64,000 bases of DNA from Caldivirga sp. MU80 (GCF_001663375.1 NZ_LCTF01000002.1:40925-104924), one strand, 5' to 3'. Shown: positions 1-8,864, counted from the stretch's first letter. The notes: generated from the letters alone by a model not told the origin. A program made the numbers and translations.

Positions 1-552
1 ATGATTATGGGGTAACTAGGTTGTTAAAAGCACACTAGGTTATAGCGACTACCCGTAGTCTTCGTAATGCCGTTGAATTGATAATGATAAGGAGCAGTAA
101 ACCTAGCCCCTTCAGGGTGGGGAAGGGGTCAAATAATACCCCCTCAGCTATCACTACCGGCATTCTACAATTATCCTCCTGGGTAATCATCTTCATGGGC
201 TTTCTAACTTTTACTCAATTTCCCTAACTAAGTAATCAACCTGACTTTACCCGCGGCTAAAGCCGATCACTAAGACACCGCCAACGTTAGGTTCTTAGCA
301 GTACTCACCAAGGTGCCGGAGGATAATGCAGTTATTATTAGGGGATTTACGGAAAAGGCTGAGAGGAAAGTGGGGAAGGGTAGAAATGAAAGTCTAGAGG
401 AAGGATGAAGTAGGAGCCGTAGACCTAGGAGTTTCCCACCCAGCGGTGTTTATTGGTACTTTATTGAGACTTAATGATTACCACCTAGTGGGAAACGTGA
501 CCCTTGCTTACCGCAGTAACTTATTAAAATTAACACGTAATGCTTTAATTGT
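1..552. other. gene-poor stretch with decayed sequence
   Basis: No convincing full gene is seen in these 552 bases. They contain the right-end hairpin of an IS605-like element (107-130). A short plus-strand coding-like remnant at about 316-408 reads VPEDNAVIIRGFTEKAERKV, then stops. A 9-bp inverted repeat (GTTTCCCAC at 431-439, GTGGGAAAC at 488-496) brackets about 48 bases. The mix of fragments without long frames suggests decayed accessory DNA. Confidence 0.5.
107..130 (+). repeat. orphan right-end hairpin of IS605/TnpB-like element
   Basis: A GC hairpin (CCCCTTCAGGGTGGGG) is followed by AAGGGGTCA. This matches the right ends of the TnpB element (ending 51473) and of the two short elements at 2045-2199 and 47239-47381, which all end in a hairpin plus GTCA. 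No matching left end is seen nearby, so it is probably a solo or truncated end. Confidence 0.55.
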
Positions 553-696
553 ATGAGTAGGGTTAAGGTTGGTAGGATTAGGCATAGGTACTTCGCCTAC
601 GTGGGCAGGATAAGGGTGGTTACTGGTGGCGGTGAGACTAAGACTAAGGATAAAGGTGAGGGAGAGGGTTACGGAGGAGGTAGCACTACTCAATAG
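553..696 (+). CDS. possible small ORF overlapping the retropepsin-like gene
   Basis: A 47-codon ATG frame reads MSRVKVGRIRHRYFAYVGRI, then a Gly/Lys-rich tail. It overlaps the start of the following gene in the +1 frame. A frame in the same relative position (30192-30383) precedes the paralogous gene at 30355 and shares a GRI-x-H-x-Y spaced motif. Either a small basic protein is encoded at both loci, or the DNA is conserved for another reason such as initiation. Confidence that it is translated is low. Confidence 0.25.
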   Translation: MSRVKVGRIRHRYFAYVGRIRVVTGGGETKTKDKGEGEGYGGGSTTQ

Positions 697-1042
697 CGGC
701 TTTGAAGCCCCAACCCCACAGTTGCTAATACCAATAAGTACAGCTAAGGCTCTCGAGCTGTGGCCCCCAACTGGTGAGTCTAAGGAATTAATCGTGGATA
801 CGGCAGGCGGTCCGTTGAGGGTTTGGTTTTACCCACGAATAGCCCTCGTCAAGGTCATTACCAGTGATGCAGAGTCTAGGGAGGTCCTCACGGACCTGTT
901 GGTATCGCCACTAGCCGATGAACCGCTGATAAGCGATATGTTGGCTGAGGAGTTGGAAATCGTAGTTGAATCCTTTGGTAGGGGGCTATGGAGATTCAGG
1001 AGCGAGGCGCCAGGTAAGTTGAGACCCTCGGAGAGGCGCTAA
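626..1042 (+). CDS. retropepsin-like hypothetical protein with DTG replaced by NSG
   Basis: This 138-residue protein starts at GTG. It is clearly paralogous to the product of 30355-30786: both begin MAVR-x-RLR and share NSGFEA-x-PQLLIP near residues 23-36, TAGGP near 60, and ISD-x-LAEE near 107. The pattern (small residue, hydrophobic run ending in LIP, then a helix) looks like the flap and active-site loop of single-domain aspartic proteases, but the catalytic Asp of D-T/S-G is Asn here. A true retropepsin-like frame follows 31 bases downstream, so the two may form a functional pair. The relationship is inferred from the pattern; no specific function is known. Confidence 0.55.
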   Translation: MAVRLRLRIKVRERVTEEVALLNSGFEAPTPQLLIPISTAKALELWPPTGESKELIVDTAGGPLRVWFYPRIALVKVITSDAESREVLTDLLVSPLADEPLISDMLAEELEIVVESFGRGLWRFRSEAPGKLRPSERR

Positions 1043-1073
1043 AGCTATATTGTGCTTAAGCGTAAACAGTTGC

Positions 1074-1430
1074 GTGGGTTTAACCAGGGTTAAGGTGTTG
1101 GTTATAAACCCGGAGTCGGGTGCTAATGCCGAGGTTGAGTTAATAGTCGATACTGGGTCGATCTTCACCTGGATTGATGGGAGGGTGCTTGATGGTATTG
1201 GCATAAGGCCTAGGAGGGTTAGGTCGTTTAGGACGATCGATGGTAAGGTTGTGAGTAGGAGGGTTGGCGTGGCCGTCATTAGGTATGGGGAGTACGAGGG
1301 CGATGTCGAGGTTGTATTTGCCGAGGATGGCGATGCCCAAGTACTCGGGGTGACGGCTCTCGAGACCCTGGGACTGGAGGTGGATCCATTAACGGGTACG
1401 CTGAAGTATGTAGGACATTTAACAGTTTAA
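1074..1430 (+). CDS. clan AA (retropepsin-like) aspartic protease
   Basis: The GTG at 1074 gives a product beginning GLTRVKVLVINPESG, the usual start of archaeal single-domain aspartic proteases. A frame with an upstream TTG at 1050 would add eight unlikely residues. The product is about 118 residues. The catalytic loop is LIVDTGSIFTWI near residue 24, and LGVTALETLGLEVDP near the C-terminus is the typical second hydrophobic segment. Such proteins act as dimers. It lies just downstream of the NSG-type paralogue and probably shares its transcript. Substrate unknown. Confidence 0.7.
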   Translation: MGLTRVKVLVINPESGANAEVELIVDTGSIFTWIDGRVLDGIGIRPRRVRSFRTIDGKVVSRRVGVAVIRYGEYEGDVEVVFAEDGDAQVLGVTALETLGLEVDPLTGTLKYVGHLTV

Positions 1431-1549
1431 GCTAAGGGTATGTGCCGAGTTGTTTCGTACAATGCCCTACCTTTGTTAATTCATAGGTGTTTACGCATGG
1501 TGGTCATTGTTAATTCCGGGTGAAATACCGTAGCCAACATGGCATTCTC

Positions 1550-1975
1550 CTAAGCTGCAACTATGATCTCCTTAACCCTCGGGTGCCTAAGCTTCATGAG
1601 GGGATTTACATCCCTAAGCTCTAACCATCGCGGGCGCCCTTATGAACATGGTCCTCAAAGTGCCAACTGCATCAACGTTGACATTCACCTTGAAGGAGTC
1701 CCCTTGCTTACCGAAGGCATTCCCACACGGTTATATCCATAACACCAAGTATTGGTTGCCTCACCAACCACGGAGTCCCTATCCTTAGCTATGAATATGA
1801 CGCCGGCGTAGGTGCCAAACGTTAGTAATCCATCAATGATACGTCCCCTCAAGGCATTGAGTAGCTTAGCCCTATTAACCAATGAACCTATTGTCGTTAA
1901 TTCACTAGGTATTACCATTGCCCTTACATCACTCAATTGTTTAATCCTCCCCACCCTAACTACATTAACGGTCAA
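1550..1975 (-). pseudogene. frameshifted conserved hypothetical protein
   Basis: Read on the minus strand, about 90 open codons begin MTVNVVRVGRIKQLSDVRAM. The frame then shifts near 1700 into GDSFKVNVDAVGTLRTMFIR, and again near 1620 into DVNPLMKLRHPRVKEIIVAA, which ends at a stop at 1550. The three pieces read as one protein of about 140 residues with two frameshifts. I do not recognise the family. Confidence 0.5.
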
Positions 1976-2044
1976 CCCTATTCCTTACATCTTTAATAAA
2001 AGAAATAAGGCAGAGTATGGTCACGGTATGTCTATCCGACAATA

Positions 2045-2199
2045 ATGGTTAAGCCTCGCCCTTAAGGGCGGGGTTGCACCAATACGTGGGATGGGCTCAT
2101 AAACCCCAGCTCCGTTGAATTATTCAATAACCCTCAAAGAGGGAGTAACAATTAAGACCCCCAAGGTGAAAACCCACCCCTTTAGGCGGGGAGGGGTCA
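2045..2199 (+). mobile_element. MITE-like non-autonomous IS605/TnpB-family element, copy 1
   Basis: About 150 bases without a gene contain three hairpins: a left one (AAGCCTCGCCCTTAAGGGCG), a middle one (CCCTCAAAGAGGGAG), and a right one (CCACCCCTTTAGGCGGGG) ending AGGGGTCA at 2199. The same order and similar sequence occur, inverted, at 47239-47381. The outer hairpins match both ends of the TnpB element at 49933-51473. It is therefore a deletion derivative or parasite mobilised by that family. No target duplication is expected or seen. Confidence 0.75.
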
Positions 2200-2353
2200 T
2201 TTACTGAGAGTAATCCTTAATAATGCCTTTAAGTTTGGTTAGTCATATGAGTAGTGGCGTTCTTGGTCTGTCCCTGGTTCACTGGTCTATTTATTCAACG
2301 GTTTTTGATTTACCCTCAGAGTACTAAGTAGACTTGTTGGTCTGGGTTACTCG

Positions 2354-2750
2354 GTGGGTAGGGCTCAGTTTGTTGGTGGTGACGTGGTTGTTGAGTACCT
2401 CGTTGATGAGGCTATGAATAATGTTGTTGCGAAGAGGAGGTTTGAGAATGATACTATTAGGGTCCTGTATGACGGTGGTAGGAGGGCTATTGGTGTCATG
2501 GGTGGTAGTAAGGATTCCTTAACAGTGGGTCTTGCCGAGCTTTACAGGGCGTTGAATGAGTCTAAGGTGCCTGAGCCCCAAGTTACGGAACTCCTAGTGA
2601 GTTATACGGATAGACTTACGGTATGTCCCGATAGGAGCATCGAGTTTGGAAACTTCAAGCTCCAGCAGAGGGGCTATAGTGACGGCAATTATTGCGGGCC
2701 TTGCCTGGGCTATCATTTATTACTTCGCAGTATTGCAATTACCATGGTAG
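2354..2750 (+). pseudogene. hypothetical protein, frame broken before a C-terminal membrane segment
   Basis: A GTG frame of about 105 codons (GRAQFVGGDVVVEYLVDEAM at its start) looks coding by codon use. At about 2672 the continuation lies in the next frame: AIVTAIIAGLAWAIIYYFAV, a hydrophobic helix, then LQLPW and a stop at 2748-2750. One base change would give a protein of about 130 residues, soluble with a C-terminal membrane anchor. The family is not recognised; Pyrobaculum-type repeat families are one possibility. Confidence 0.4.
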
Positions 2751-2964
2751 TACACCGAATTCATCAAAGTTATGGACGAACTTCATTGGAACTTAGCTAT
2801 TGCCATATATAACCTAATCGTATGGGATTATGCCATAGGTACCCTGTATTGTATATTAACAATAATAATGGGGCTTTGCTGGTCGTACTGGGTCCTGGGG
2901 GTACCTCGCAGTTTTTGGTAGGGAGGCAGGGCTTTGGGTTAAGTTGAAGAGGGTCGGGTCACCA

Positions 2965-3670
2965 ATGATTAAGAGGTGGAATCCGTGGCAAAGGGCTCAG
3001 CACATATTGGTGTTCATTACATTCGCCATCTGCGACTTCACGGGCTTCGTGACTTGGCTCGATATGAACCCATTATGGAGGCAGGTGTACATAGAAAGCT
3101 TGGTGAGTTTTAGCGGGTCTCTGCCGTACTTCCTATGGCCATCATTCAGCGGTCCCTATCAATTAATCCTATATTCACATAATTTCTGAAATAATAATGG
3201 GCTTCATCATGTTGTTGCGCTTTGGTTATTATGGAGCTGGGGTAATAGTTGACAAGATCAGGGGCTACAGCGTTCGGGAGAAATGGTTCCTTCTGCAAAT
3301 ATTCTCGCTGGTCTTTGTTAAGTACATGTTGCATAGGTCCATATGGTTAATCAATCCCAAGCATCCATTGCCAGAGTGGGTTCATAAGTACGACTCAGAG
3401 GAGCTGTTTGAGTACTGGGGCGAGTTTGCCGGTAGTATCATCATAAGTGTTACCGGCGTATTAATGGCGTTTTGGAGCCCATCAGTTGATGCCGACTTGG
3501 CGTTTATATTTCATACTAGGGAGGCGATACTTGCAGTTATGTTTTTGCTACTAGTCCACATGGCGTATACGCATCTCAGCCCAATAATATTCCCATATAA
3601 CGAGGTATTCCACAGCGGTAAGAGCAGCTTGACGTGGTTAAGGAGCACTCAAGGTGGTACGAGCAATTAA
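2965..3670 (+). pseudogene. b-type cytochrome membrane subunit (frameshifted)
   Basis: The first part starts with ATG at 2965 and reads MIKRWNPWQRAQHILVFITF, typical of the N-terminus of cytochrome b561-like subunits that carry haem b for hydrogenases and formate dehydrogenases. It stops at 3189. The next frame continues from about 3197 with DKIRGYSVREKWFLLQIFSL and two membrane segments (EFAGSIIISVTGVLMAFW and AILAVMFLLLVHMAYTHLSP). Candidate haem histidines are in QRAQH, FHTREA and VHMAYTH. Parts of the central region look scrambled. It sits directly upstream of the hyp genes, so it may once have linked a hydrogenase to membrane quinone. Confidence 0.6.
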
Positions 3671-3755
3671 AGAGGGAAGGCGTTGTGAAGGAGGATGAGT
3701 CAAAGTAAACCTGGTTGTTGAGAATTCACGTTTTAAAACCCTGTTATTATCGCTA

Positions 3756-3790
3756 TTTATTATCACTATGAATAATAAAAAAGTATTTTA
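3756..3790 (+). promoter_or_regulatory. hypD promoter with upstream dyad
   Basis: The inverted repeat TTTATTAT-N8-ATAATAAA occupies 3756-3779. It abuts an A-rich stretch and the TATA-like AAGTATTTTA at 3781-3790, which is 23-32 bases before the GTG of hypD. A regulator bound to the dyad would lie next to the TATA box. Its half-sites and spacing do not match the candidate NikR sites elsewhere in the window. Confidence 0.4.
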
Positions 3791-3812
3791 ACACGGTTCA
3801 TATAAGCATGGT

Positions 3813-5105
3813 GTGGTTAATCAATTAACTAATAACCAAGCACGCCTAAACGGCGTCTGTCTTCCTCAACAGAGTATTGATTGTTGGAATTGCCCCGTGA
3901 TTAAGGATAGGATTAACGTGGCTGAGTTAATCTTCAGGAGGAACATTGCCATAACCAGGAGACTGAGGGAGTACATATTCAAGTTCTCCGATATACTAAG
4001 ACGGAGCTATGGTGAGGATTACGTGTTCAAGATAATGGACTTCTGCGGTACCCATGAGTGGACTATAGTTCACTTTGGCATTAGATCCCTAGTACCCAAC
4101 AATGTGGAGCTTGTGGCAGGACCTGGTTGTCCTGTATGCGTCACTCCATCATACTACATAGAGCAGACGATTAAGTTAGCGCTGGAGGGCGTGGTTGTGT
4201 ATACGTATGGCGATGTGTTTAGGTTACCGGCTCTTAAGCCCGTAAATGACGCCCGCAGCCTTGCAGAGGCTAAGGCATTGGGTGCCGATGTTAGGATAGT
4301 GCATAGCATAGTCCATGCAGCCATTGACGCTGGGAAACATGGTAAGGATTCCGTGTTCGTGGGAATAGGCTTTGAAACCGTTGCGCCTGGTTACGCAGAA
4401 GCTGCGTTAAAGAACCTACTGCCGAGCAATCTTAAGTTAATGAGCCTGGTAAAACTAACGCCACCTGCTGCCTTCTATTCACTCGACATACTTAGAGAGA
4501 AGCCCAATGATTGCCCCGTCATGGGCGTCATAGCACCAGGCCATGTCTCAACAATAATAGGTGGCAAGGCCTGGACACCGATAGTTGAGAACTACGGTAT
4601 ACCAGTGGTTGTGGCTGGTTTTGAACCTAACGATGTTTTGATGGCAATAGCGGAGATCCTTAGGCAATTGGCTAGGAATGATATTAGGGTGGTTATTGAG
4701 TACACAAGGGCTGTGAAATGGGAAGGCGATGTGAAGGCTCAATCCTCAATTAGGACCGTGTTCGAGACCGTGGACTCAGCATGGAGGGGTATTGGTTATA
4801 TACCCAAGAGCGGCTTAGCCCTTAGGCCCATGTTTAGTAAATTCGATGCATTTGAGTACTTCGGTATAAAGGACTTAACGCCTGAAGAGTGGAGATACGA
4901 CTTACCACCTGGTTGTAAGTGTGCCGAGGTCACCCTGGGTAAGGCTAAGCCGACGGATTGCCCACTGTTCATGAAGCAGTGCACATCAGATCACCCAGTT
5001 GGACCATGCATGGTCTCCATGGAGGGTGCCTGCGCCGTTTGGGCTAGGTTTGGTGGGGGTGGTTTATCGATGGAGATAGCTAAAGACCTAGGCTTGGTGA
5101 TGTGA
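3813..5105 (+). CDS. hypD: hydrogenase maturation factor HypD
   Basis: HypD is the iron-sulfur scaffold that, with HypC, carries the Fe(CN)2CO unit for [NiFe] hydrogenases. The 430-residue product has the family motifs CGTHE near residue 77, GPGCPVC near 108 and GFETVAPG near 190, and Cys-rich PGCKCAEVTLGKAKPTDCPLF near 370 for the 4Fe-4S cluster. It is about 60 residues longer than most HypD proteins because of an N-terminal extension containing CWNCP. HypC starts two bases after its stop, so the two are translated together. The GTG start follows a TATA box at the expected distance. Confidence 0.95.
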   Translation: MVNQLTNNQARLNGVCLPQQSIDCWNCPVIKDRINVAELIFRRNIAITRRLREYIFKFSDILRRSYGEDYVFKIMDFCGTHEWTIVHFGIRSLVPNNVELVAGPGCPVCVTPSYYIEQTIKLALEGVVVYTYGDVFRLPALKPVNDARSLAEAKALGADVRIVHSIVHAAIDAGKHGKDSVFVGIGFETVAPGYAEAALKNLLPSNLKLMSLVKLTPPAAFYSLDILREKPNDCPVMGVIAPGHVSTIIGGKAWTPIVENYGIPVVVAGFEPNDVLMAIAEILRQLARNDIRVVIEYTRAVKWEGDVKAQSSIRTVFETVDSAWRGIGYIPKSGLALRPMFSKFDAFEYFGIKDLTPEEWRYDLPPGCKCAEVTLGKAKPTDCPLFMKQCTSDHPVGPCMVSMEGACAVWARFGGGGLSMEIAKDLGLVM

Positions 5106-5106
5106 C

Positions 5107-5460
5107 ATGTGTTGGGCTGTACCTGCCGTGGTCCTAGACATAGATGAAAAGAACTCCTTAGCCTACGTTGATATAGGCGACGGTATACCTAGGCCGGTGG
5201 TTATTGGTATAGCCAACGAGAGGGTGAACAGGGGTGACTTGGTCATGGTACATGCAGGCGTGATAATAACGAGGCTTGACCTAGATGCTATTAACCAATT
5301 CATTGAGGAGAAGAAGGAGTTAGCTAGGGAGTTGGCACTTATGGCTGGTGATGACCCTGAGAAGGCCGTTAGGGAGGTTGAGGAGGAGTTCGATAAGATA
5401 TTTGAGATAGCCAGGAGGGCTAGGGAAGGAGAGAGGGGTGTTGTTAGGGAGATGTGGTGA
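5107..5460 (+). CDS. hypC: hydrogenase assembly chaperone HypC
   Basis: HypC binds HypD and then the large-subunit precursor during iron-centre transfer. The N-terminus MCWAVPAVVLDID supplies the essential Cys2. The small beta-barrel (about residues 1-75) is followed by an acidic and basic helical tail (EEKKELARELALMAG onward), longer than in typical 75-90 residue homologues. The gene lies between hypD and hypF, overlapping the start region of hypF by a few bases. Confidence 0.93.
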   Translation: MCWAVPAVVLDIDEKNSLAYVDIGDGIPRPVVIGIANERVNRGDLVMVHAGVIITRLDLDAINQFIEEKKELARELALMAGDDPEKAVREVEEEFDKIFEIARRAREGERGVVREMW

Positions 5461-6836
5461 GCGTGAGTTACATAGCTAAGAACATAAGGGTTGTGGGTAT
5501 AGTACAGGGAGTTGGTTTCAGGCCATACGTTAAGTTATTGGCCGATAAATACGGGATCAAGGGTTTCGTTAGGAACCTCGGCGGTGGTGAGGTTGAGATA
5601 CACATCGAGGGTCCGGGGGACTCCGTAAATTCCTTCATAAACGAGTTCCTCACGAGCAGGCCCAGCGCCATATACATTGAGGAGTATGAAATAACGGAGG
5701 CCAAACCCCTGGGGTATGGTGACTTCAAGATACTTGAGAGTAGGGTTGAGAGGAGCGCCATATCCATGATACCGCCTGACATGGCGATATGCGAGGACTG
5801 CCTCAGGGAGATTCTGGATAACAATAACCCCAGGAGGTATAGGTACCTATTCAACTCCTGCAGCTTCTGTGGACCTCGCTTCGCGGTGATTAAAGCATTA
5901 CCATACGATAGGCACAATACCTCATGGAGTAGCTTTAGGATGTGCCCACATTGTGAGCGTGAGTACTGGGAGCCAGAGGTAGGTGGTATTAGGAGGTATT
6001 ATTACCAGGGGTTGTCCTGCAAATACTGCGGTCCAGGGGTTAGATTACTAAGTATTGATGGTGAGCCCATAGGTACTAGGGATATTATTCACGATACAGC
6101 GAAACTCATTGATGAGGGCTACATAGTGGCTGTTAAGGGTGTTGGTGGTTACCACATAGCTGCCCTAGCCTCATTGGACGATGTGGTACTTAAATTAAGA
6201 AGGCGAAAGAAGAGGCCGACACAGCCATTCGCGGTAATGGCGCTTGACCTAGATATTGCAGGGAGGCTCGTCGAATTGAATGATAGTGCTAAGGATTTAT
6301 TGAAATCGTCGCAAAGACCCATAGTCCTCCTACCTAAGAAGCCTGATACGCCAGTTTCAAAATACGTATCCCCAAACCTGGATAAGGAAGGCGTATTCCT
6401 ACCTTACACTGCACTCCATTACCTACTGCTCAGCGAGGTTGAAGATCACTTCCTAATAATGACCAGCGGTAATGTCCACGGGCACCCCATGTGCGCAAGC
6501 ATCAATTGCGTGATGAATAAGTTGAGGGGGGTTGTTGATTACGTACTTGATCATGACCTGGAAATTGCGCATAGGGTCGATGACAGTGTTGTTAGGTTCA
6601 CGGGGGATAAGGTCGTGATTCTCAGGAGGTCCAGGGGCTATGCACCAATGTGGGTTAGGATTCGTAGGAGACTGCGCAGGCCCATTATTGCATTTGGCGC
6701 AGACCTGCAGATGGCTGGTGCAGTTGCGGTTGAGGATAAGGTAATCCTCACGCAGTACATAGGTGACCTGGACGAGTACGAGACCCTTGAGGACCTGGAC
6801 AGGGAACTTTTGGTTCATGAAGACTTACGGTATTAA
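5454..6836 (+). CDS. hypF: carbamoyltransferase HypF, N-terminal part of frameshifted gene
   Basis: HypF makes the cyanide ligands from carbamoyl phosphate. This part carries the acylphosphatase domain (GIVQGVGFRPYV near residue 14), two HypF zinc fingers (CEDC, CSFC, CPHC and CKYC), and the YrdC-like domain (VAVKGVGGYHIAALA near 225, later PIVLLPKK). It ends abruptly after DLDRELL. The rest of the protein continues in the +1 frame from about 6814. One extra base in the run CTTTTGG (6807-6813) explains the break. The start may be GTG at 5454, 5457 or 5463. Confidence 0.9.
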   Translation: MVSVSYIAKNIRVVGIVQGVGFRPYVKLLADKYGIKGFVRNLGGGEVEIHIEGPGDSVNSFINEFLTSRPSAIYIEEYEITEAKPLGYGDFKILESRVERSAISMIPPDMAICEDCLREILDNNNPRRYRYLFNSCSFCGPRFAVIKALPYDRHNTSWSSFRMCPHCEREYWEPEVGGIRRYYYQGLSCKYCGPGVRLLSIDGEPIGTRDIIHDTAKLIDEGYIVAVKGVGGYHIAALASLDDVVLKLRRRKKRPTQPFAVMALDLDIAGRLVELNDSAKDLLKSSQRPIVLLPKKPDTPVSKYVSPNLDKEGVFLPYTALHYLLLSEVEDHFLIMTSGNVHGHPMCASINCVMNKLRGVVDYVLDHDLEIAHRVDDSVVRFTGDKVVILRRSRGYAPMWVRIRRRLRRPIIAFGADLQMAGAVAVEDKVILTQYIGDLDEYETLEDLDRELLVHEDLRY

Positions 6837-7782
6837 GGACCCATTATTAATGTGCGATGCTAACCCATCATACGCATCAACGTGGTTATGCCATAGGTGG
6901 GCTGAGAAGTACGGACTGGATTACGTGAGTGTTTATCATCACCACGCGCATGCGTTGGCCACGGCTGCTGAGTGGGGCGAAGTTGAGCCTTTCGTTTCAA
7001 TAGCAATTGACGGTGTGGGCTATGGATCAGATGGCATGGTTTGGGGTGGTGAGGTGCTTATTGTAGATGGCGATGATTTCGTGAGATTCGGACACCTTAG
7101 GTACGTACCAATGTCAGGCGGTGATTTGGCATCAATGTACCCTGTGAGGATGGTTATCTCCTACCTATCCCAGTTCCTCAGTGATGGTGAGGTCCTCGAT
7201 GCCGTGGGTAGGTTGGGCCTCACAACGAAGCTGCCAGGCGGTGAGTTGGAAGTTAGGGTTATTCTTAGGCAGTTACGTAATTCATTAATGACGTCAAGCA
7301 TTGGAAGGTTCCTGGACGCAGTATCGGCATTGCTCGGCTTAAGCACGTACAGGAGTTATGAGGGTGAGCCAGCAATAGCTCTCGAAGCCCATGCCAGGGG
7401 TGGTTCATACATAGGCAATGGAGTTATTAGGGATGTCGTTGTGAGGGATGGTGGAGCTTACATAGTCGACACAGCGAGGCTCTTTAGGTGGGCCTATGAG
7501 GCTTTGATTAGTGGTGTTAGCACGAAGGATATAGCCTACACGGTTCAGTATGGTGTTGGTAAGGCTTTGGGAGATGTGGCGTGCATTGCAGCTAGGGAGG
7601 TTGGTAACCCAAGGATTTACCTGGCAGGTGGTGCTGCGGTTAATGATTATGTATATGCGGGCATAAACTCGGCAGTTAACAATTGCGGAGGTACCGTCGT
7701 GCTGCCACGTAAGGTGCCGCCTGGCGATGGTGGTATTGCACTAGGTCAAGCCTATTACGCGGCATTTAACAACAATATTTAA
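6814..7782 (+). CDS. hypF: carbamoyltransferase HypF, C-terminal part after frameshift
   Basis: In this frame the sequence FMKTYGIKDPLLMCDANPSY continues HypF exactly where the first part stops. It is followed by the Kae1-like catalytic domain with the metal motif HHHAHA near 6938, DGVGYGSDGMVWGGE near 7010, and LAGGAAVNDYV near 7620. No start codon with good signals is needed if the break is an assembly or recent error; ATG at 6817 is the first candidate. Both halves are otherwise intact over about 770 residues, the normal HypF length. Confidence 0.88.
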   Translation, partial: FMKTYGIKDPLLMCDANPSYASTWLCHRWAEKYGLDYVSVYHHHAHALATAAEWGEVEPFVSIAIDGVGYGSDGMVWGGEVLIVDGDDFVRFGHLRYVPMSGGDLASMYPVRMVISYLSQFLSDGEVLDAVGRLGLTTKLPGGELEVRVILRQLRNSLMTSSIGRFLDAVSALLGLSTYRSYEGEPAIALEAHARGGSYIGNGVIRDVVVRDGGAYIVDTARLFRWAYEALISGVSTKDIAYTVQYGVGKALGDVACIAAREVGNPRIYLAGGAAVNDYVYAGINSAVNNCGGTVVLPRKVPPGDGGIALGQAYYAAFNNNI

Positions 7783-7802
7783 AATTCGGCACTAAATAAT
7801 CA

Positions 7803-8864
7803 ATGGACATGGAGTTTGATAAGTACATCAGGCTTGCCCATGGGTCTGGTGGTGTCGAAACCTCGGCAATCCTTGAAAAATTAATTTTCAGTAGGGTAGA
7901 GGAATCGCTTAAGAGAGTTGGTAATGGCGTTGGTATAGACTTCCCAGACGATGCTGCCGCCATACCGCTACCAAGCGGTGATTACTTAATAGTGACCATA
8001 GACGCCTACACCGTAAACCCACCCTTCTTCCCAGGAGGGGATATTGGCGTGCTGGCGGCATCCGGTTCAATAAATGATGTACTCATGATGGGCGGAAAAC
8101 CCTTGGCGATGCTGGACTCGGTGGTTGTTGAGGAGGGATTCCCCATGGATGACCTATCGAAAATCATCGACTCATTTATAGACATACTTAAAAAAGAGGG
8201 TATAGCACTCATTGGTGGTGACTTTAAAGTAATGCCCAAGGGGCAACTGGATAAAATAGTTATTACTACCGTTGGTATCGGATTAGCGAAGAAACCCATT
8301 GTTGATGTGCCGAGGGTTGGCGATAAAATCATAGTTAGTGATTACGTAGGCGACCATGGCGCGGTGATCCTGGCGTACCAATTAGGTAGTGATGTGTCGA
8401 CAGAGCTCCTTGAGAAGTCAAGGTTGAGGAGCGATGTTAGGCCCTTGACAAAGCTCATGTTACCATTAATCGAAAAGTATGGTGATTACATACACGCAGC
8501 TAGGGACCCGACCAGGGGTGGCCTGTCGATGGTCCTTAATGATTGGGCCAAAGCAAGTAATGCCATAATTGTGGTTGATGAATCTGCAATACCGGTACGC
8601 CCAGAGGTCTCATTCTTCGCAGGTATGCTCGGCATAGACCCCTTATACCTAGCCAGTGAGGGTGTCGCGGTCCTAGCGGTTGATCCACAGGTAGCGGATG
8701 AAGTAATGGCGTATATGCATTCACTGGGCTTTGTTAACGCCAGAATCATCGGTGAGGTTAGGAAGAGTGAGAAGTACAGTGGGTATGTCCTTATGAGGAC
8801 AGTGTCAGGCGGATTTAGAATACTTGAACCGCCAAGAGGTGACTTAGTGCCGAGAATTTGCTAG
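7803..8864 (+). CDS. hypE: hydrogenase maturation factor HypE
   Basis: HypE dehydrates the carbamoyl group on its C-terminal cysteine to cyanide. The 353-residue product ends PRIC, the required terminal Cys. It carries the PurM-like ATP-binding core: HGSGG near residue 15, DDAA near 50, SGSINDVLMMGGKP near 90, and ARDPTRGG near 225. A TATA-like AATATTTAAAA lies about 25 bases before the ATG, within the end of hypF, so an internal promoter is possible. It converges with the protease gene on the other strand, overlapping by about 20 bases. Confidence 0.95.
   Translation: MDMEFDKYIRLAHGSGGVETSAILEKLIFSRVEESLKRVGNGVGIDFPDDAAAIPLPSGDYLIVTIDAYTVNPPFFPGGDIGVLAASGSINDVLMMGGKPLAMLDSVVVEEGFPMDDLSKIIDSFIDILKKEGIALIGGDFKVMPKGQLDKIVITTVGIGLAKKPIVDVPRVGDKIIVSDYVGDHGAVILAYQLGSDVSTELLEKSRLRSDVRPLTKLMLPLIEKYGDYIHAARDPTRGGLSMVLNDWAKASNAIIVVDESAIPVRPEVSFFAGMLGIDPLYLASEGVAVLAVDPQVADEVMAYMHSLGFVNARIIGEVRKSEKYSGYVLMRTVSGGFRILEPPRGDLVPRIC

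Noticed and set aside
431..496. GTTTCCCAC/GTGGGAAAC inverted repeat as ends of an insertion sequence
   Set aside because: Only 9 bases, enclosing about 48 bases with no gene, and no second copy noticed in the window.
1812..2045. 77-codon plus-strand frame
   Set aside because: It is antisense to the decayed gene at 1550-1975 and runs into the MITE-like element.
3743..3766. GTTATTATCG...TATCAC before hypD, considered as a third NikR-like site
   Set aside because: The hexamers are 12 bases apart, not 17, and the left one is imperfect.
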